64,000 bases of DNA from Isoperla grammatica (taxonomy: Eukaryota; Arthropoda; Insecta; Plecoptera; Perlodidae): contig OX246745.1 of NCBI GenBank assembly GCA_945910005.1, forward strand, positions 36,248,188-36,312,187, given 5' to 3'. Positions within the stretch are counted from its first letter, which is position 1. Each line of letters starts with the position of its first letter. Shown here piece after piece: positions 1 through 11,361 of this stretch. A program made the position numbers and the translations under genes. The notes below the pieces were generated by a model. The model was not told where the DNA came from. It did no database searches and saw only the letters and a program-made list of their open reading frames with translations.

Positions 1-456
1 AAAAGGGGAATTGTGCGTACCCCTCCTCCACACCTCCACCACAAGAGGGGAATTTTCCTGTCTCCTCCTCCACACCTCCACCACAAGAAGGGAATTTTCC
101 GTCCCCCTCCTCCACACCTCCACCACAAGAGGGGAATTTTCCGTCCCCCTCCTCCACACCTCCACCACAAGAGGGGAACTGTCCGTCCCCCTCCTCCACA
201 CCTCCACCACAAGAGGGGAACTGTCCGTCCCCCTCCGCCACACCTCCACCACAAGAGGGGAATTGTCCGTCCCCCTCCTCCACACCTCCACCACAAGAGG
301 GGAACTGTCCGTCTCCCTCCTCCACACCTCCACCACAAGAGGGGAACTGTCCGTCCCCCTCCTCCACACCTCCACCACAAGAGGGGAACTGTCCGTCTCC
401 CTCCTCCACACCTCCACCACAAGAGGGGAACTGTCCGTCCCCCTCCTCCACACCTC
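1..456. repeat. 42-bp minisatellite, about 11 copies, cut by window edge
   Basis: Units recur every 42 bp (for example CACCTCCACC at 31, 73 and 115). Each is C-rich, with a core CCACCACAAGAGGGGAA. Units vary at a few positions (AATTTTCC versus AACTGTCC; CTCC versus CGCC). Because 42 is a multiple of 3 and the unit lacks stops in two frames, two overlapping reading frames stay open; I read them as by-products. The array runs off the left edge, so its full size is unknown. Confidence 0.95.
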
Positions 457-878
457 TTGGCTGAAACCACTGTACCCCATTCTCATGTCTAAAATAACTA
501 AGACAACTGCGTAATAAAAACTATTACAATTAGTGACAAGTATGGTTGATATATTGCATTTACCTGCGCACAGTAAACTGTGTTTCCCCGTCAGGTCAAA
601 ATGTCATGAGCCAAACTAACCCTAGTGATAACTCCAGTCCAAGCTACTTATAGTTAGTCTAGATAAATATTAAATTATAACATGTTATTAAGGTTGTAAA
701 CTTTAAACTCACTTTATGAAAATACATGAGACGTCGGGTGAAGAGAAAACTATTTTAATCATATGAGATCAAAAGTTTTATAATTTAACCACGTTACTAG
801 TTAACAAGCCGAAGTGCCTTAGCTTAATCCGAGCTCAAGTTTCAGACATTATATTTTTGTAATCACCTGTAATCACCT
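457..878. other. Unassigned AT-rich sequence
   Basis: No long reading frame, tandem repeat or recognisable transposon end was seen between the 42-bp array and the SINE at 879. Confidence 0.5.
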
Positions 879-1020
879 GGTGGCTCAGCGGGAACACGCG
901 AGATGCTCATTCGGGAGATCGCCGGTTCGATTCCGGCCATCAAAAATCCTGACTGATGGTGCTGTCGGAGCAGAGGTTTACGTTAGTCATAAGGGTGAAT
1001 GCAATGCTGGGATTGAGCCA
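879..1020 (+). mobile_element. tRNA-derived SINE, copy 1
   Basis: The head has an A-box-like GGTGGCTCAGCGGG (879-892) and a B-box GGTTCGATTCC at 923-933. The B-box sits in a perfect T-arm: GCCGG, loop TTCGATT, CCGGC. These are the internal RNA polymerase III promoter elements of a tRNA. Downstream, the text ATCCTGACTGATGGT and CATAAGGGTGAATGC resembles the SINE at 45288, so this is a repeat family rather than a tRNA gene. The 3' end is not sharp. Confidence 0.75.
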
Positions 1021-2125
1021 TAGTAATCTGTAATGCAAGTGTTATATTCAGGTGAAAAATGTTTGAATTTTATAACTTCCCCTAAAATATTGAGAAATTT
1101 GAACATTTATACTACTATTTATGTTTAAAAGTAACTATTACACATTTTACAAATAATTTTAGTTACCTTATGTACTTCACTAAGGGAGATTATTAATAAA
1201 ACACCTTAAACTACGAATTTGTATTATGATTGGTGCATAAATGATATTATCAGATAGTGATAAGTGGCGTCGTGCCGTGTTTTTCCCGCCTTATTAATAT
1301 ACACATTTTTGATGTGGGTTTTTATAAATGTACATATGCTCTTGGAAATGAAGAAAACATTGTGAAACTTAGAAAGATGACCTTATACTAATAACATTAT
1401 AAAAAAACATGCATCTTCAATATTAAAACTTTTGTTTTACATGGTAGTTAGAATTGTGAAAATTGACTAAGTTATACACATCGATGGCAAGAACATTGTA
1501 ACGTTTAATTATTTTTTACGTCGGGAACTTTGAATAAAAACTGATTTATTTCATTTTTTTTCTTTATGTTTAGCATTCTGTCTACTTAAATTTTCGTTTG
1601 TGTAGAAAGATGCCCCAAAAGATTACAACAATTAATTTCGGGTTTACAGTTTACAACTTCATTCGTTAGGGACCCACAGTCCGGCAAGGACTTAGCCAGT
1701 TAGCCTGTTAGCTAGTTTGCTGAACAAGAAAGTATTTTTTAACGATTTTTACGGCTTAATTTCATCCATACGCATCATCCGATCGGAATAAAATTTAAGA
1801 TGGGTCGTCTCATGGTAAAAGCCAACCGATTATAGAAAATTTGAGGTTTACATCTATTGTGGTCTTGCGGCGGCCACGTCTTGTTAAGTGCACTTTGAGG
1901 CGTGCAGTAAGAGTGGTGTGCACTTGGCCCGGCGCGCTACCGCACTCCTATAGATAGGTTTTATCATCGCGAAACGTGGTTGATCTGCAAAATAGATAAA
2001 TATCTGTTTTCCAGCAATTATTTCCCTCCACGAACTTAAAGCTTCGTTGTAAACTTCTATTGACAGAGGAAAAGCTATCCTACTCGAATTGCTAATGCAT
2101 TGATCTCATAAAACCTTATTTAACC
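1021..2125. other. Unassigned intergenic sequence
   Basis: Mostly AT-rich, with a GC-rich patch at about 1865-1955 containing GGCCCGGCGCGC. No coding, RNA or repeat signal was seen that I can support. Confidence 0.5.
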
Positions 2126-2584
2126 CTGGGCCCGGATTCACAAAAAGTCTTAACTTAGGCCTGGCCTAACTTTAGGACCACTAGATTATGGCACGCCACT
2201 GGTTGATACGGACCTGCACATACTCTCGACTCAACGTCGCTAAGAGACCCTAGGAAATAACAAGCATTAGAAACCAAAATTTAGGCCCAGTAGAGTTGGT
2301 CTTATCTTTGTTCAAAGATGGTAGCAATTCGCCTATGACTTCAAAGTGTGAACATAAATAGATATCGTTTACTTACCTTGACATACGCATGTGTCTGTTT
2401 TAAAAGTGTGAATGTATTAGGAAACGACACCGACTTTGAATATTTCAAGCTCACTGTGACTTCCACGAAAGTAGACATCAATTGGGCTGTGTAGAAGGCC
2501 TACCATGGATTTATAATAGCACATACGGTTTTATACAGTAGACTTAGGACCGGTCAAAGTTACAACTTTTTGTGAATCCAGCCA
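2126..2584. mobile_element. MITE, GGATTCACAAA family, long copy (~460 bp)
   Basis: The left end reads TGGGCCCGGATTCACAAAAA. The right end, read in reverse, reads GCTGGATTCACAAAAAGT. The similarity continues inward through CTTAACTTAGG-like and TTAGGACC blocks. The same termini occur at 48253-48512 and 58980-59066. No open frame lies inside, so it is a non-autonomous DNA element. The target duplication was not resolved. Confidence 0.7.
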
Positions 2585-2817
2585 CTAGTTTTCTAACAAG
2601 AGTTAATCTATAAATTGATTTTAAAGTGTGATAAAGAGTTAGCGAACCGTTGGGTGTCTGCTGGTAATGGGGCGTAGCTGTTATCTGCATTTACGGAGCT
2701 CTCAGCGATTACGTTCAGCAAATGGCAGGACAGACGTTTGATCGTTATCTCATTTTTATTCATTATATAACATTTCCAATTATCCACATTTTGCGCAAAA
2801 ATTGAATTAAAACGCAG
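2585..2817. other. Unassigned spacer
   Basis: Single-copy-looking sequence between the MITE and the 23-bp array. Confidence 0.4.
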
Positions 2818-3251
2818 CGACAGCCATGGCTAGCTAGAACAGACAACCATGGCTAGCTAGTAAAGACAACCATAGCTAGCTAGTAGAGACAACCATGGCT
2901 AGCTACTAGATACAACCATTGCTAGCAAGTAGGGACAACCATGGCTAGCTAGTAGAGACAACCATGGCTAGCTAGTAGAGACAACCATGGCTAGCTGGTA
3001 GAGCCAACCATGGCTAGCTGGTAGAGACAACCATGGCTAGCTGGAAGAGACAACCATGGCTCGCTGGTAGAGACAACCACGGCTAGCTGGTAGAGACAAC
3101 CATGGCTAGCTGGTAGAGACAACCATGGCTAGCTGGAATGGACAACCATGGCTAGCTGGTAGAGACAACCATGGCTCGCTGGTAGAGACAACCATGGCTA
3201 GCTGGTAGAGACAACCATGGCTAGCTAGTAGAGACAGCCATGGCTAGCTGG
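2818..3251. repeat. 23-bp minisatellite, about 19 copies
   Basis: The unit carries ACAACCATGGCTAGCTGGT, so it contains two 6-bp palindromes, CCATGG and GCTAGC, side by side. The left units read GCTAGCTAG and most right units GCTAGCTGG, which suggests spread of a variant from one side. The array ends directly at the next array. Confidence 0.95.
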
Positions 3252-3253
3252 TT

Positions 3254-5129
3254 AGACTGAGCCACGTATATATACACACGTCTGGCACCAGACTATAGCC
3301 TGAGCCACGTATATATACACACGTCTGGCACCAGACTATAGCCTGAGCCACGTATATATACACACGTCTGGCACCAGACTATAGCCTGAGCCACGTATAT
3401 ATACACACGTCTGGCACCAGACTATAGCCTGAGCCACGTATATATACACACGTCTGGCACCAGACTATAGCCTGAGCCACGTATATACACACACGTCTGG
3501 CACCAGACTATAGCCTGAGCCACGTATATATACACACGTCTGGCACCAGACTATAGCCTGAGCCACGTATATATACACACGTCTGGCACCAGACTATAGC
3601 CTGAGCCACGTATATATACACACGTCTGGCACCAGACTATAGCCTGAGCCACCTATATATACACACGTCTGGCACCAGACTATAGCCTGAGCCACGTATA
3701 TATACACACGTCTGGCACCAGACTATAGCCTGAGCCACGTATATATACACACGTCTGGCACCAGACTATAGCCTGAGCCACGTATATATACACACGTCTG
3801 GCACCAGACTATAGCCTGAGCCGCGTATATATACACACGTCTGGCACCAGACTATAGCCTGAGCCACATATATATACACACGTCTGGCACCAGACTATAG
3901 CCTGAGCCGCGTATATATACACACGTCTGGCACCAGACTATAGCCTGAGCCACGTATATATACACACGTCTGGCACCAGACTATAGCCTGAGCCGCGTAT
4001 ATATACACACGTCTGGCACCAGACTATAGCCTGAGCCACGTATATATATACACACGTCTGGCACCAGACTATAGCCTGAGCCACGTATATATACACACGT
4101 CTGGCACCAGACTATAGCCAGAGCCACGTATATATTCACACGTCTGGCACCAGACTATAGCCTGAGCCACGTATATATTCACACGTCTGGCACCAGACTA
4201 TAGCCTGAGCCACGTATATATACACACGTCTGGCACCAGACTATAGCCAGAGCCACGTATATATTCACACGTCTGGCACCAGACTATAGCCTGAGCCACG
4301 TATATATACACACGTCTTGCACCAGACTATAGCCTGAGCCACGTATATATACACACGTCTGGCACCAGACTATAGCCTGAGCCACGTATATATATACACA
4401 CGTCTGGCACCAGACTATAGCCTGAGCCACGTATATATACACACGTCTGGCACCAGACTATAGCCTGAGCCACGTATATATACACACGTCTGGCACCAGA
4501 CTATAGCCAGAGCCACGTATATATTCACACGTCTGGCACCAGACTATAGCCTGAGCCACGTATATATACACACGTCTGGCACCAGACTATAGCCTGAGCC
4601 ACGTATATATTCACACGTCTGGCACCAGACTATAGCCTGAGCCACGTATATATACACACGTCTGGCACCAGACTATAGCCTGAGCCACGTATATATACAC
4701 ACGTCTGGCACCAGACTATAGCCTGAGCCACGTATATATACACACGTCTGGCACCAGACTATAGCCTGAGCCACCTATATATACACACGTCTGGCACCAG
4801 ACTATAGCCTGAGCCACCTATATATACACACGTCTGGCACCAGACTATAGCCTGAGCCACGTATATATACACACGTCTGGCACCAGACTATAGCCTGAGC
4901 CACGTATATATACACACGTCTGGCACCAGACTATAGCCTGAGCCACGTATATATACACACGTCTGGCACCAGACTATAGCCAGAGCCACGTATATATTCA
5001 CACGTCTGGCACCAGACTATAGCCTGAGCCACGTATATATACACACGTCTGGCACCAGACTATAGCCTGAGCCACGTATATATTCACACGTCTGGCACCA
5101 GACTATAGCCTGAGCCACGTATATATACA
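3254..5129. repeat. 43-bp minisatellite, about 43-44 copies
   Basis: The unit contains GAGCCACGTATATATACACA and the inverted repeat GTCTGG-CA-CCAGAC, able to form a 6-bp stem with a 2-nt loop. Most units are 43 bp; two carry an extra TA (near 4039 and 4387). Variants include CACCTATATA, CCGCGTATA and a linked pair CAGAGCC with TATATTCACAC. Confidence 0.97.
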
Positions 5130-5771
5130 TCTAAAGGCTTTCGTTAGGTAAGGTGGGTTGCTTGGATTTGATTACAAAGGATTGGCCATGCTGGATGTTG
5201 TGATGTGGTGGGTTGTGAAGGGGGGGGGGGGGGGGGGGGCAGTAGGCGTTGACGAAATATCGGTCAAACCTTGGTTAGTCATGCTTGCTTCATGGTCCTG
5301 GCAAATCGAAAATGCCACAAAATGAACGTCGAGCTACCCGAATGCCTCAAGTAGTTAATTAGAATTAGATTATTGATTCTATTAGGGAAGTTAACCGATG
5401 CTGATGTTGACTAAGTGAAGGCGAGAACAACTCTACTCTGTGCTGCCACGTAGGTTGCGGTGCAGAGAGGGGAACGGCAACTCGAACACGCATTTATAGG
5501 GAGCACTTCTAGTTACGACAATAATCACAACAATTATAACTTATTATTATAATAATATAATAATGATAACTATAATAAAAAATAAATAAATTTGTTACTT
5601 TTTTTCCAATTTTAAATATTAAAAAAAATTAATATTTGAACAAATAATAAATAAAAATATAATAATATATATTATTATTATAATAATAAACAATGACAAT
5701 AATAAGAACTCAAATTATATTTACAGTTGAAACATGGTCTAATAAACTATTACGCCGGCCGCAAATTGAAC
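5130..5771. other. Unassigned sequence with a 20-G run and an AT-rich block
   Basis: A run of 20 G occupies 5220-5239. From about 5520 to 5720 the sequence is almost all A and T with short ATAATAATA stretches. No gene was seen. Confidence 0.6.
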
Positions 5772-5875
5772 GCACAACCTAATGCTGGTCACTATCTGTG
5801 CTGCCCTTTGCAGCACAGATAGTGACCAGCATAGCTGCCCTTCGCAGCACAGATAGTGACCAGCATTAGGTTGTG
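5772..5875. repeat. Long hairpin with a third partial arm
   Basis: CACAACCTAATGCTGGTC at the left is matched by its reverse complement GACCAGCATTAGGTTGTG at the right. Between them the block GCAGCACAGATAGTGACCAG occurs twice, so the left arm can pair with either. The right arm runs into the MADF-like remnant at 5876. Confidence 0.85.
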
Positions 5876-5977
5876 AATGAAGCACAATTTCCTGAGTTCC
5901 TGTGTCGGAGGCTGACCGGATTTCCTAAGTAAAATTGAACAGCTGATTAAGTAATTAAGGGAGTATCCATTGTTATT
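5876..5977 (+). pseudogene. MADF-domain remnant, copy A
   Basis: Frame 5934-5972 reads as I-E-Q-L-I-K-stop-L-R-E-Y-P-L. This matches the opening of a MADF domain, which typically has L-I-x-L-V-x2-Y-P before a W-D pair. MADF proteins bind DNA; some are host regulators and some are encoded by PIF/Harbinger-type transposons. An in-frame TAA replaces one residue and the W-D pair is absent. The flanking ~110 bp is homologous, in opposite orientation, to 7788-7895. The call rests on the short motif and on the shared reading frame of the two copies. Confidence 0.45.
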
Positions 5978-6193
5978 TCTCATTTTGTGGTTGAACGTTT
6001 TATTTTAATGTCTTAAAATTACTGTGTGATAACTCTTAACTTGCAGCATATTCCCCATGACCGTCTCTTTTTTTCAGAAAATCTCTATTCTTTCCCTTTT
6101 TCTTTTGTTTGGCTTATTGATTATAATAAACATCTAAATTTAAAAAGTCCGTCAGACTCCGATTCCAAACCTAGTAGACGCGAGAGAACGCCT

Positions 6194-6300
6194 GTTCCTA
6201 AACTGCATGGGCTGTGCTGTGCTGCTGCGCTGTGCTGCGCTGTGTTCAATATGCGGCATACCCTGCCCTGCCCTGCCCTGTCCTGTGCTGTGCTGCGTTC
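6194..6300. repeat. Short GCTGT/CCCTG pentamer tract
   Basis: Imperfect runs of GCTGTGCTGT and CCCTGCCCTG. They resemble the larger pentamer array at 7913-8205 in composition. Cys/Ala-rich reading frames here are by-products. Confidence 0.8.
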
Positions 6301-6345
6301 AACTTGCGACCGGCGTAACGCCGGCTGCCCTTTTAAATTCAGTGA

Positions 6346-6785
6346 TTTTTAATAGGGCTGCCCAACGAAAACATCATATCGATATCACGGGAAGATATAT
6401 CGATATCGCATCGCGATATCGTAGTTTTCAATTGATGTATTGATATCGGTGATATCGCGATATCGAAACTATTCTCGTCTGTTTTTAGGATTTCCAGACC
6501 AGCCAGAGAGCATTAATTATAAACAATATTACGTAAATAAATATTTAACTTTGAAATGTCGTACTACTATTTGTGTCAATTTGTGTGGTGTACTATTCAA
6601 AAATTTAAAATATCCATACACAACAGCGATATTGTGATTGGCGTGACGTGACGTGATCGTTTGTTTTTATAACATCTAGCTTATAAGGCGCCAGTTCGAT
6701 ATCGCGTATGTACGTCATATTAATTCTACATCGATATCGTATTATTTTTCTATTATCGATATCGTTGGGCGGCTCTTATTTTAAT
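6346..6785. mobile_element. hAT-like non-autonomous element with 8-bp target duplication
   Basis: The left end AGGGCTGCCCAACGA begins at 6354. The right end, in reverse, AAGAGCCGCCCAACGA, ends at 6777. Flanking 8-mers TTTTTAAT (6346-6353) and ATTTTAAT (6778-6785) differ by one base, as expected for an aged hAT duplication. Both inner ends are packed with ATCGATATCG-type self-complementary blocks. There is no transposase, so it needs one in trans. Confidence 0.75.
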
Positions 6786-7779
6786 GAGTGTGCCAAACAA
6801 ATGAAATGGTGAAAGAACAGAGAATTTCTGAGAAAGAGAGACACTCATGGGGAATATGCTTCAAGAAAAGAGTTATCAGACAGTGATTTTAAGGAAGATT
6901 ATCGGGTAACTAAAATACAACGCTTAAATACAGAATAGCGCTGGACCCATATTCTGGTTAAATTCGACTCCAGCTCGATCTCATTAATTCGAACAACTCT
7001 CATCTCATGTCGAAAAAGTGAAACACTAGTTTGCGATTCTGATATACTTCCGAAATCAATGACAACCGGAAGTTATGAGGTTTCGAAAAAAGAAAGTGTT
7101 GGCCAATCACAGGACAGGAAACGCGGGAAGGCACGGCTGCTGTGCCGCACTAGCGAAGCCTAGCGGCAATCCAGTAGACCTTGGATTTGTTATTGTTTCC
7201 TAGTTTATAGGTTATGTTCTAAGCCGTAAATTACAATTCCAAACAAAATGCCTCTAAAAAGGTTTACGGAAAGAAGAAAAGTAGCATAGTACTTGACAAT
7301 AACTATTGGGGTGAGTAAATAAATACACGTATCTACTACTTAAGTTATTATGATCAAAAGTGGGGTCATGTGTCATCCTATATTACACTTCACAACCTAA
7401 ACGGTAACACTATAAAACCACTAGGCCTAGCGTATTTATAATATTGCCATAATGTTATGCAATTGTAAGAAAATATGTTTAATTCTTCTTCAAGTGTTAC
7501 ATAGGTCTAATCCTAGTTACTTTTGGTGTTAGTGCGTATTACACACCTAGTTCATTCGAAGTTATTCCCTCTCAAATATGTATAGAGGCCTATGCTGCAT
7601 GTTCAAAAGGCTGTGATATAGATTTCACTGACCAATCACGGATATCTCAGGAATTTTTGGGTACATGTAATGATCTCACTTTTTTCGAACGAAGCTTCGA
7701 GTGCCTTGGCCGATCAGAATCGCATTTTATAGTTCTCAGTTCGAATTTTCATGAGATCACTTCTCGAATATTATCAGAA
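6786..7779. other. Unassigned spacer between the MADF remnants
   Basis: No coding or repeat feature that I can support. Confidence 0.4.
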
Positions 7780-7787
7780 TCAGGGTC

Positions 7788-7895
7788 CTGGGTATTTTCT
7801 TACTAACTCAATAAGCTGTACCATTTCACTTTGGAAATCCGGTAAACCTCCGAGAGAGGAACGCAGGAAACTGTTTCCTTCACAACCTGACGCTG
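7788..7895 (-). pseudogene. MADF-domain remnant, copy B
   Basis: On the minus strand the frame reads V-Q-L-I-E-L-V-R-K-Y-P-G, the conserved start of a MADF DNA-binding domain. It hits a stop where the family expects a W-D pair. The preceding frame runs open into the pentamer array, which cannot be real protein. Nucleotide similarity to copy A includes CAGGTTGTGAAGG upstream and CCGGATTTCC just before the motif. Two inverted copies about 2 kb apart suggest a mobile or duplicated source. Confidence 0.5.
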
Positions 7896-7912
7896 GCCTC
7901 TGCCTGTGCTTC

Positions 7913-8205
7913 CCTCCCCTGCGCTGTGCTGTGCTGTGCCGTGCCGTGCCGTGCTGTGCCGTGCTGTGCTGTGCTGTGCCGTGCCGTGCCGTGCCGTGTC
8001 GTGCCGTGCCGTGCCGTTCCGTTCCGTGCCGTGCTGTGCCGTGCCGTGCCGTGCCGTGCCGTGTCGTGCCGTGCCGTGCTGTGCTGTGCCGTGCTGTGCC
8101 AAGCCGTGCTGTGCTGTGCCGTGCTGTGCCGTGCTGTGCCGTGCTGTGCTGTGCTGTGCCGTGCTGTGCCGTGCCGTGCTGTGCCATGCTGTGCTTTGCT
8201 GTGTG
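7913..8205. repeat. GTGCC/GTGCT pentamer array, about 58 units
   Basis: A 5-bp repeat switching between GTGCC and GTGCT, with rare GTTCC and GTGTC. It is CpG-containing and unusually GC-rich for this window. Cys- and His-rich reading frames on both strands come only from the repeat. Confidence 0.97.
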
Positions 8206-9169
8206 ATGATCAGTACTGCTACGCCCTACGCACAATCCCTTCCAGTACACCTTACATAGTTTTCCAATAATCGCCCAGCATACAAAACAAACCCAGTTCA
8301 TCTGAAATTGAAACGTTATCTCAGTGACAGTGGGCGTTGTCCCCTACGTATATCTATATCCATGGCCCTGATAAGCTGTTTATACGCGGCCAGTGACTAA
8401 GTACCCACCCAAAGTCCAATGTACAACAAATCCATAAAATAGAGAGTATCTCCCGAAGGGTCGCAGTATTGGTACTGGGGGCTGGCAAGGGGGGGGGGGG
8501 GGGTTGGGGAGGGGGAGAAAGAGAGAAATGGCGAGGGAGGATGAAGTGAGTGAAATTACTGTCCATTGTCAGTTAATTGGAACTCCATGTTCTTTGCACC
8601 GCAAGTCTACACAATTACGGATTCTGTTTTTGTTTTTGAGACCAAAAACATGGAATTTGCATTTTGTGTATCTATGTGCTCTAGCGTGCGAGTGCAGGCT
8701 CACGGATAATGAATAGGAAGACAGATCTCTGGTATGTTTCAGAGTTTTAGCGGTGAAGTATCGCGTGGTTGTCAGTGTTCACTTGCTATGCTAAATCGTA
8801 TCCACGTCGAAGGGTTGTAGCCAGTACACATTTTAGTAGGGCACTTTAGAATTTTTCTACACATTTATTTACTATTCTACACCATAAAGTTGTTTAAGCT
8901 TTATATACTTCTATCTTATATCTAAATAGTATATTCATAATTATTTCACAAGAAATAGTGGTATATATTTGAAAATAAATGGGAACAGCATGTGGTGGAC
9001 AACATTCGATTACATATTTTGATACTTGATAGACGGTTTTTAATCGTGTATTATTTCTAAGCTCTCTGTACTGCAAAGTAATAGTAATTAGATATAAATA
9101 TCATATTATTATAACCATTTTCTTATAATTAGCTTGAAATGAAAGGGTCGGATGCGTTACACATATTTC
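8206..9169. other. Unassigned sequence with a G-run
   Basis: A G-run at about 8489-8503 is followed by a purine-rich stretch to about 8545. Otherwise AT-rich with no supported feature. Confidence 0.5.
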
Positions 9170-9689
9170 TCACTAGACTAAAAACTGAAAGCAGAAAGGT
9201 ATAATGTTTGTTGATGGGTCTTTGGGCATAAAACCGAGTACGGGTCGTAGTACCGGTACATAAATATCAAACAAATAATTTACATTCCACATGAAATGCA
9301 CCTTCAGTACAATTACAAAGACCCCTCTAGTAGGGTCTTTCGTTAGAAAAATTATGTTGAAATACCCGTCCGGTGTGTTTCGGACTACGGACATATCGGG
9401 ACGCATATGTTACCTGAAGTGAAACATATTGCCATCTTGGGGTGGGGTCATTCGATATTCGCCATCTTATGACCTATTCTGTAAATGAAAATAAAATCAC
9501 TGAAGGCATTTTTATGTGCAAAGATTCATACAGTAGAGTCAGTACGCCACAACACAATATTGTATGGCCAATAAATAGGATATGTTAGCATTAAATATGT
9601 TTCACTTTAAATATTTTATGTCTAAAGACCCTACAAGAACGATGATGATTTGTGAGAATTTTATATCTGAAGACCCATTCTGTAATAGA
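9170..9689. repeat. Degenerate flank of the 44-bp array, including inverted units
   Basis: Text such as GGGTCTTTGGGCATAAAA (about 9217-9234) is the reverse complement of the array motif TTTTATGTGCAAAGACCC with few changes. Nearer the array, units appear in the forward sense (TTTATGTCTAAAGACCC). This looks like an older, decayed part of the same satellite that includes both orientations. Confidence 0.6.
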
Positions 9690-10515
9690 AAATAGAAGCA
9701 CTTAGAAATTTAAATGGCCATAGACCCATGCAGTAGGACCATACCACATAATATACTGTGTGCAATGACCCATGCAGTAGGACCATAATATTAATATTTT
9801 ATGTGCAAAGACCCATGCAGTAAGACCATAACAGATACTATTTTATGTGCAAAGACCCATGCAGTAGGACCATAACACAATATTTTATGTGCAATGACAC
9901 ATGCAGTAGGACCATAACACATAATATTTTATGTGCAAAGACCCATGCAGTAGGACCATAACACATACTATTTTATGTGCAATGACCCATGCAGTAGGAC
10001 CATAATATTAATATTTTATGTGCAATGACCAATGCAGTAAGACCATAACAGATACAATTTTATGTGCAAAGACCCATGCAGTAGGACCATAACACAATAT
10101 TTTATGTGCAATGACACATGCAGTAGGACCATAACACATAATATTTTATGTGCAAAGACCCATGCAGTAGGACCATAACACATAATATTTTATGTGCAAA
10201 GACCCATGCAGTAGGACCATAACACATACTATTTTATGTGCAAAGACCCATGCAGTAGGACCATAACACATAATATTTTATGTGCAAAGACCCATGCAGT
10301 AGGACCATAGCACATACTATTTTATGTGCAATGACCCATGCAGTAGGACCATAACACACTATTTTATGTGCAATGACCAAAGCAGTAAGACCATAACAGA
10401 TACTATTTTATATGCAATGACCCATGCAGTAGGACCATAACACATACTATTTTATGTGCAATGACCCATGCAGTAGGACAATGATGACACATAATATTTC
10501 ATGTGTTAAGACCCC
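9690..10515. repeat. ~44-bp minisatellite, about 18-19 copies
   Basis: The core GACCCATGCAGTAGGACCAT alternates with an AT-rich part ATTTTATGTGCAA. Spacing is mostly 43-46 bp (GCAGTAGG at 9730, 9774, then 9817 and 9861). Variants recur in blocks, for example CAGATACTATT and CAATATTAATATT. Confidence 0.95.
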
Positions 10516-10970
10516 TCGTGTAATATCTCTTGGCATAAAATATGTTCGACTCTAAAAATGTTATGTCTAACGGCCCCATAAGACGGATCATTCGTCATAA
10601 TTTTTGGGTCTTTGCTCATAAAAATATGTGAGTCCATTTATTTGAATGGGTCGTTCCTTCTAAAAATTATGTCAAACGATACAACTGGTATAGGGGCTAT
10701 CGATCTAAAATATTCCAAGTATTAATATTGTATTTCGAAAATATGACTTTGAAAATATTTCATTTTATAACGAATGACCCCTCCAGAAACTACCTTGCCG
10801 AACAAGTCTTAGAATATAAATATTTTATGTGCAAAAGACGCGCTTTGCTGAAAAATCTATACACAACGATCAATATTGTTGGCAATTCCGTCATAATTGC
10901 GAGTTCCGACCTAACAATTAGGGATCGTACGGCATAAAATATTGTGTCCAACGTCGATCACGGGCTATGT
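10516..10970. repeat. Degenerate right flank of the 44-bp array
   Basis: Scattered TTATGTCTAACGGCCCC, TTTGGGTCTTTGCTCATAAA and TTTTATGTGCAAAAGACG resemble decayed units in both orientations. Confidence 0.5.
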
Positions 10971-11102
10971 ACCCCTCTGTTGCAAATTTTAGGAGTAGAT
11001 ACATAATATTGTATGTGTGGTGAGGATTATGTGCAATGAGGATTAGGTGTTACTGCGACCCGAAATCAACAAGAAGATTTGTCTTTATATTCTATGCTTT
11101 TA

Positions 11103-11361
11103 TGTTATATTATATTATATTGTATTATATTATATTATATTATATTATATTATATTATATTATATTATATTATATTATATTATATTATATTATATTATAT
11201 TATATTATATTATATTATATTATATTATATTATATTATATTATATTATATTATATTATATTATATTATATTATATTATATTATATTATATTATATTATAT
11301 TATATTATATTATATTATATTATATTATATTATATTATATTATATTATATTATATTATATA
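11103..11361. repeat. TATTA pentanucleotide microsatellite, about 51 units
   Basis: Nearly perfect 5-bp repeat; one early unit has a G (TTGTA). Open frames made of Leu, Tyr and Ile are by-products. Confidence 0.98.

Noticed and set aside
11..514. Two 160-residue repeat proteins
   Set aside because: The 42-bp minisatellite is open in two overlapping frames; no domain, and the array is cut by the window edge.
923..937. Functional tRNA gene
   Set aside because: Perfect T-arm and B-box, but no full cloverleaf, and the downstream text is shared with other SINE copies.
3254..5129. CRISPR-like array
   Set aside because: The 43-bp units follow one another with no unique spacers, and the DNA is animal. 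It is a minisatellite.
7751..8301. Cys/Ala/Val- and His/Gly/Thr-rich proteins on both strands
   Set aside because: They are read-outs of the GTGCC/GTGCT pentamers in several frames. Only the short MADF-like tail is considered.
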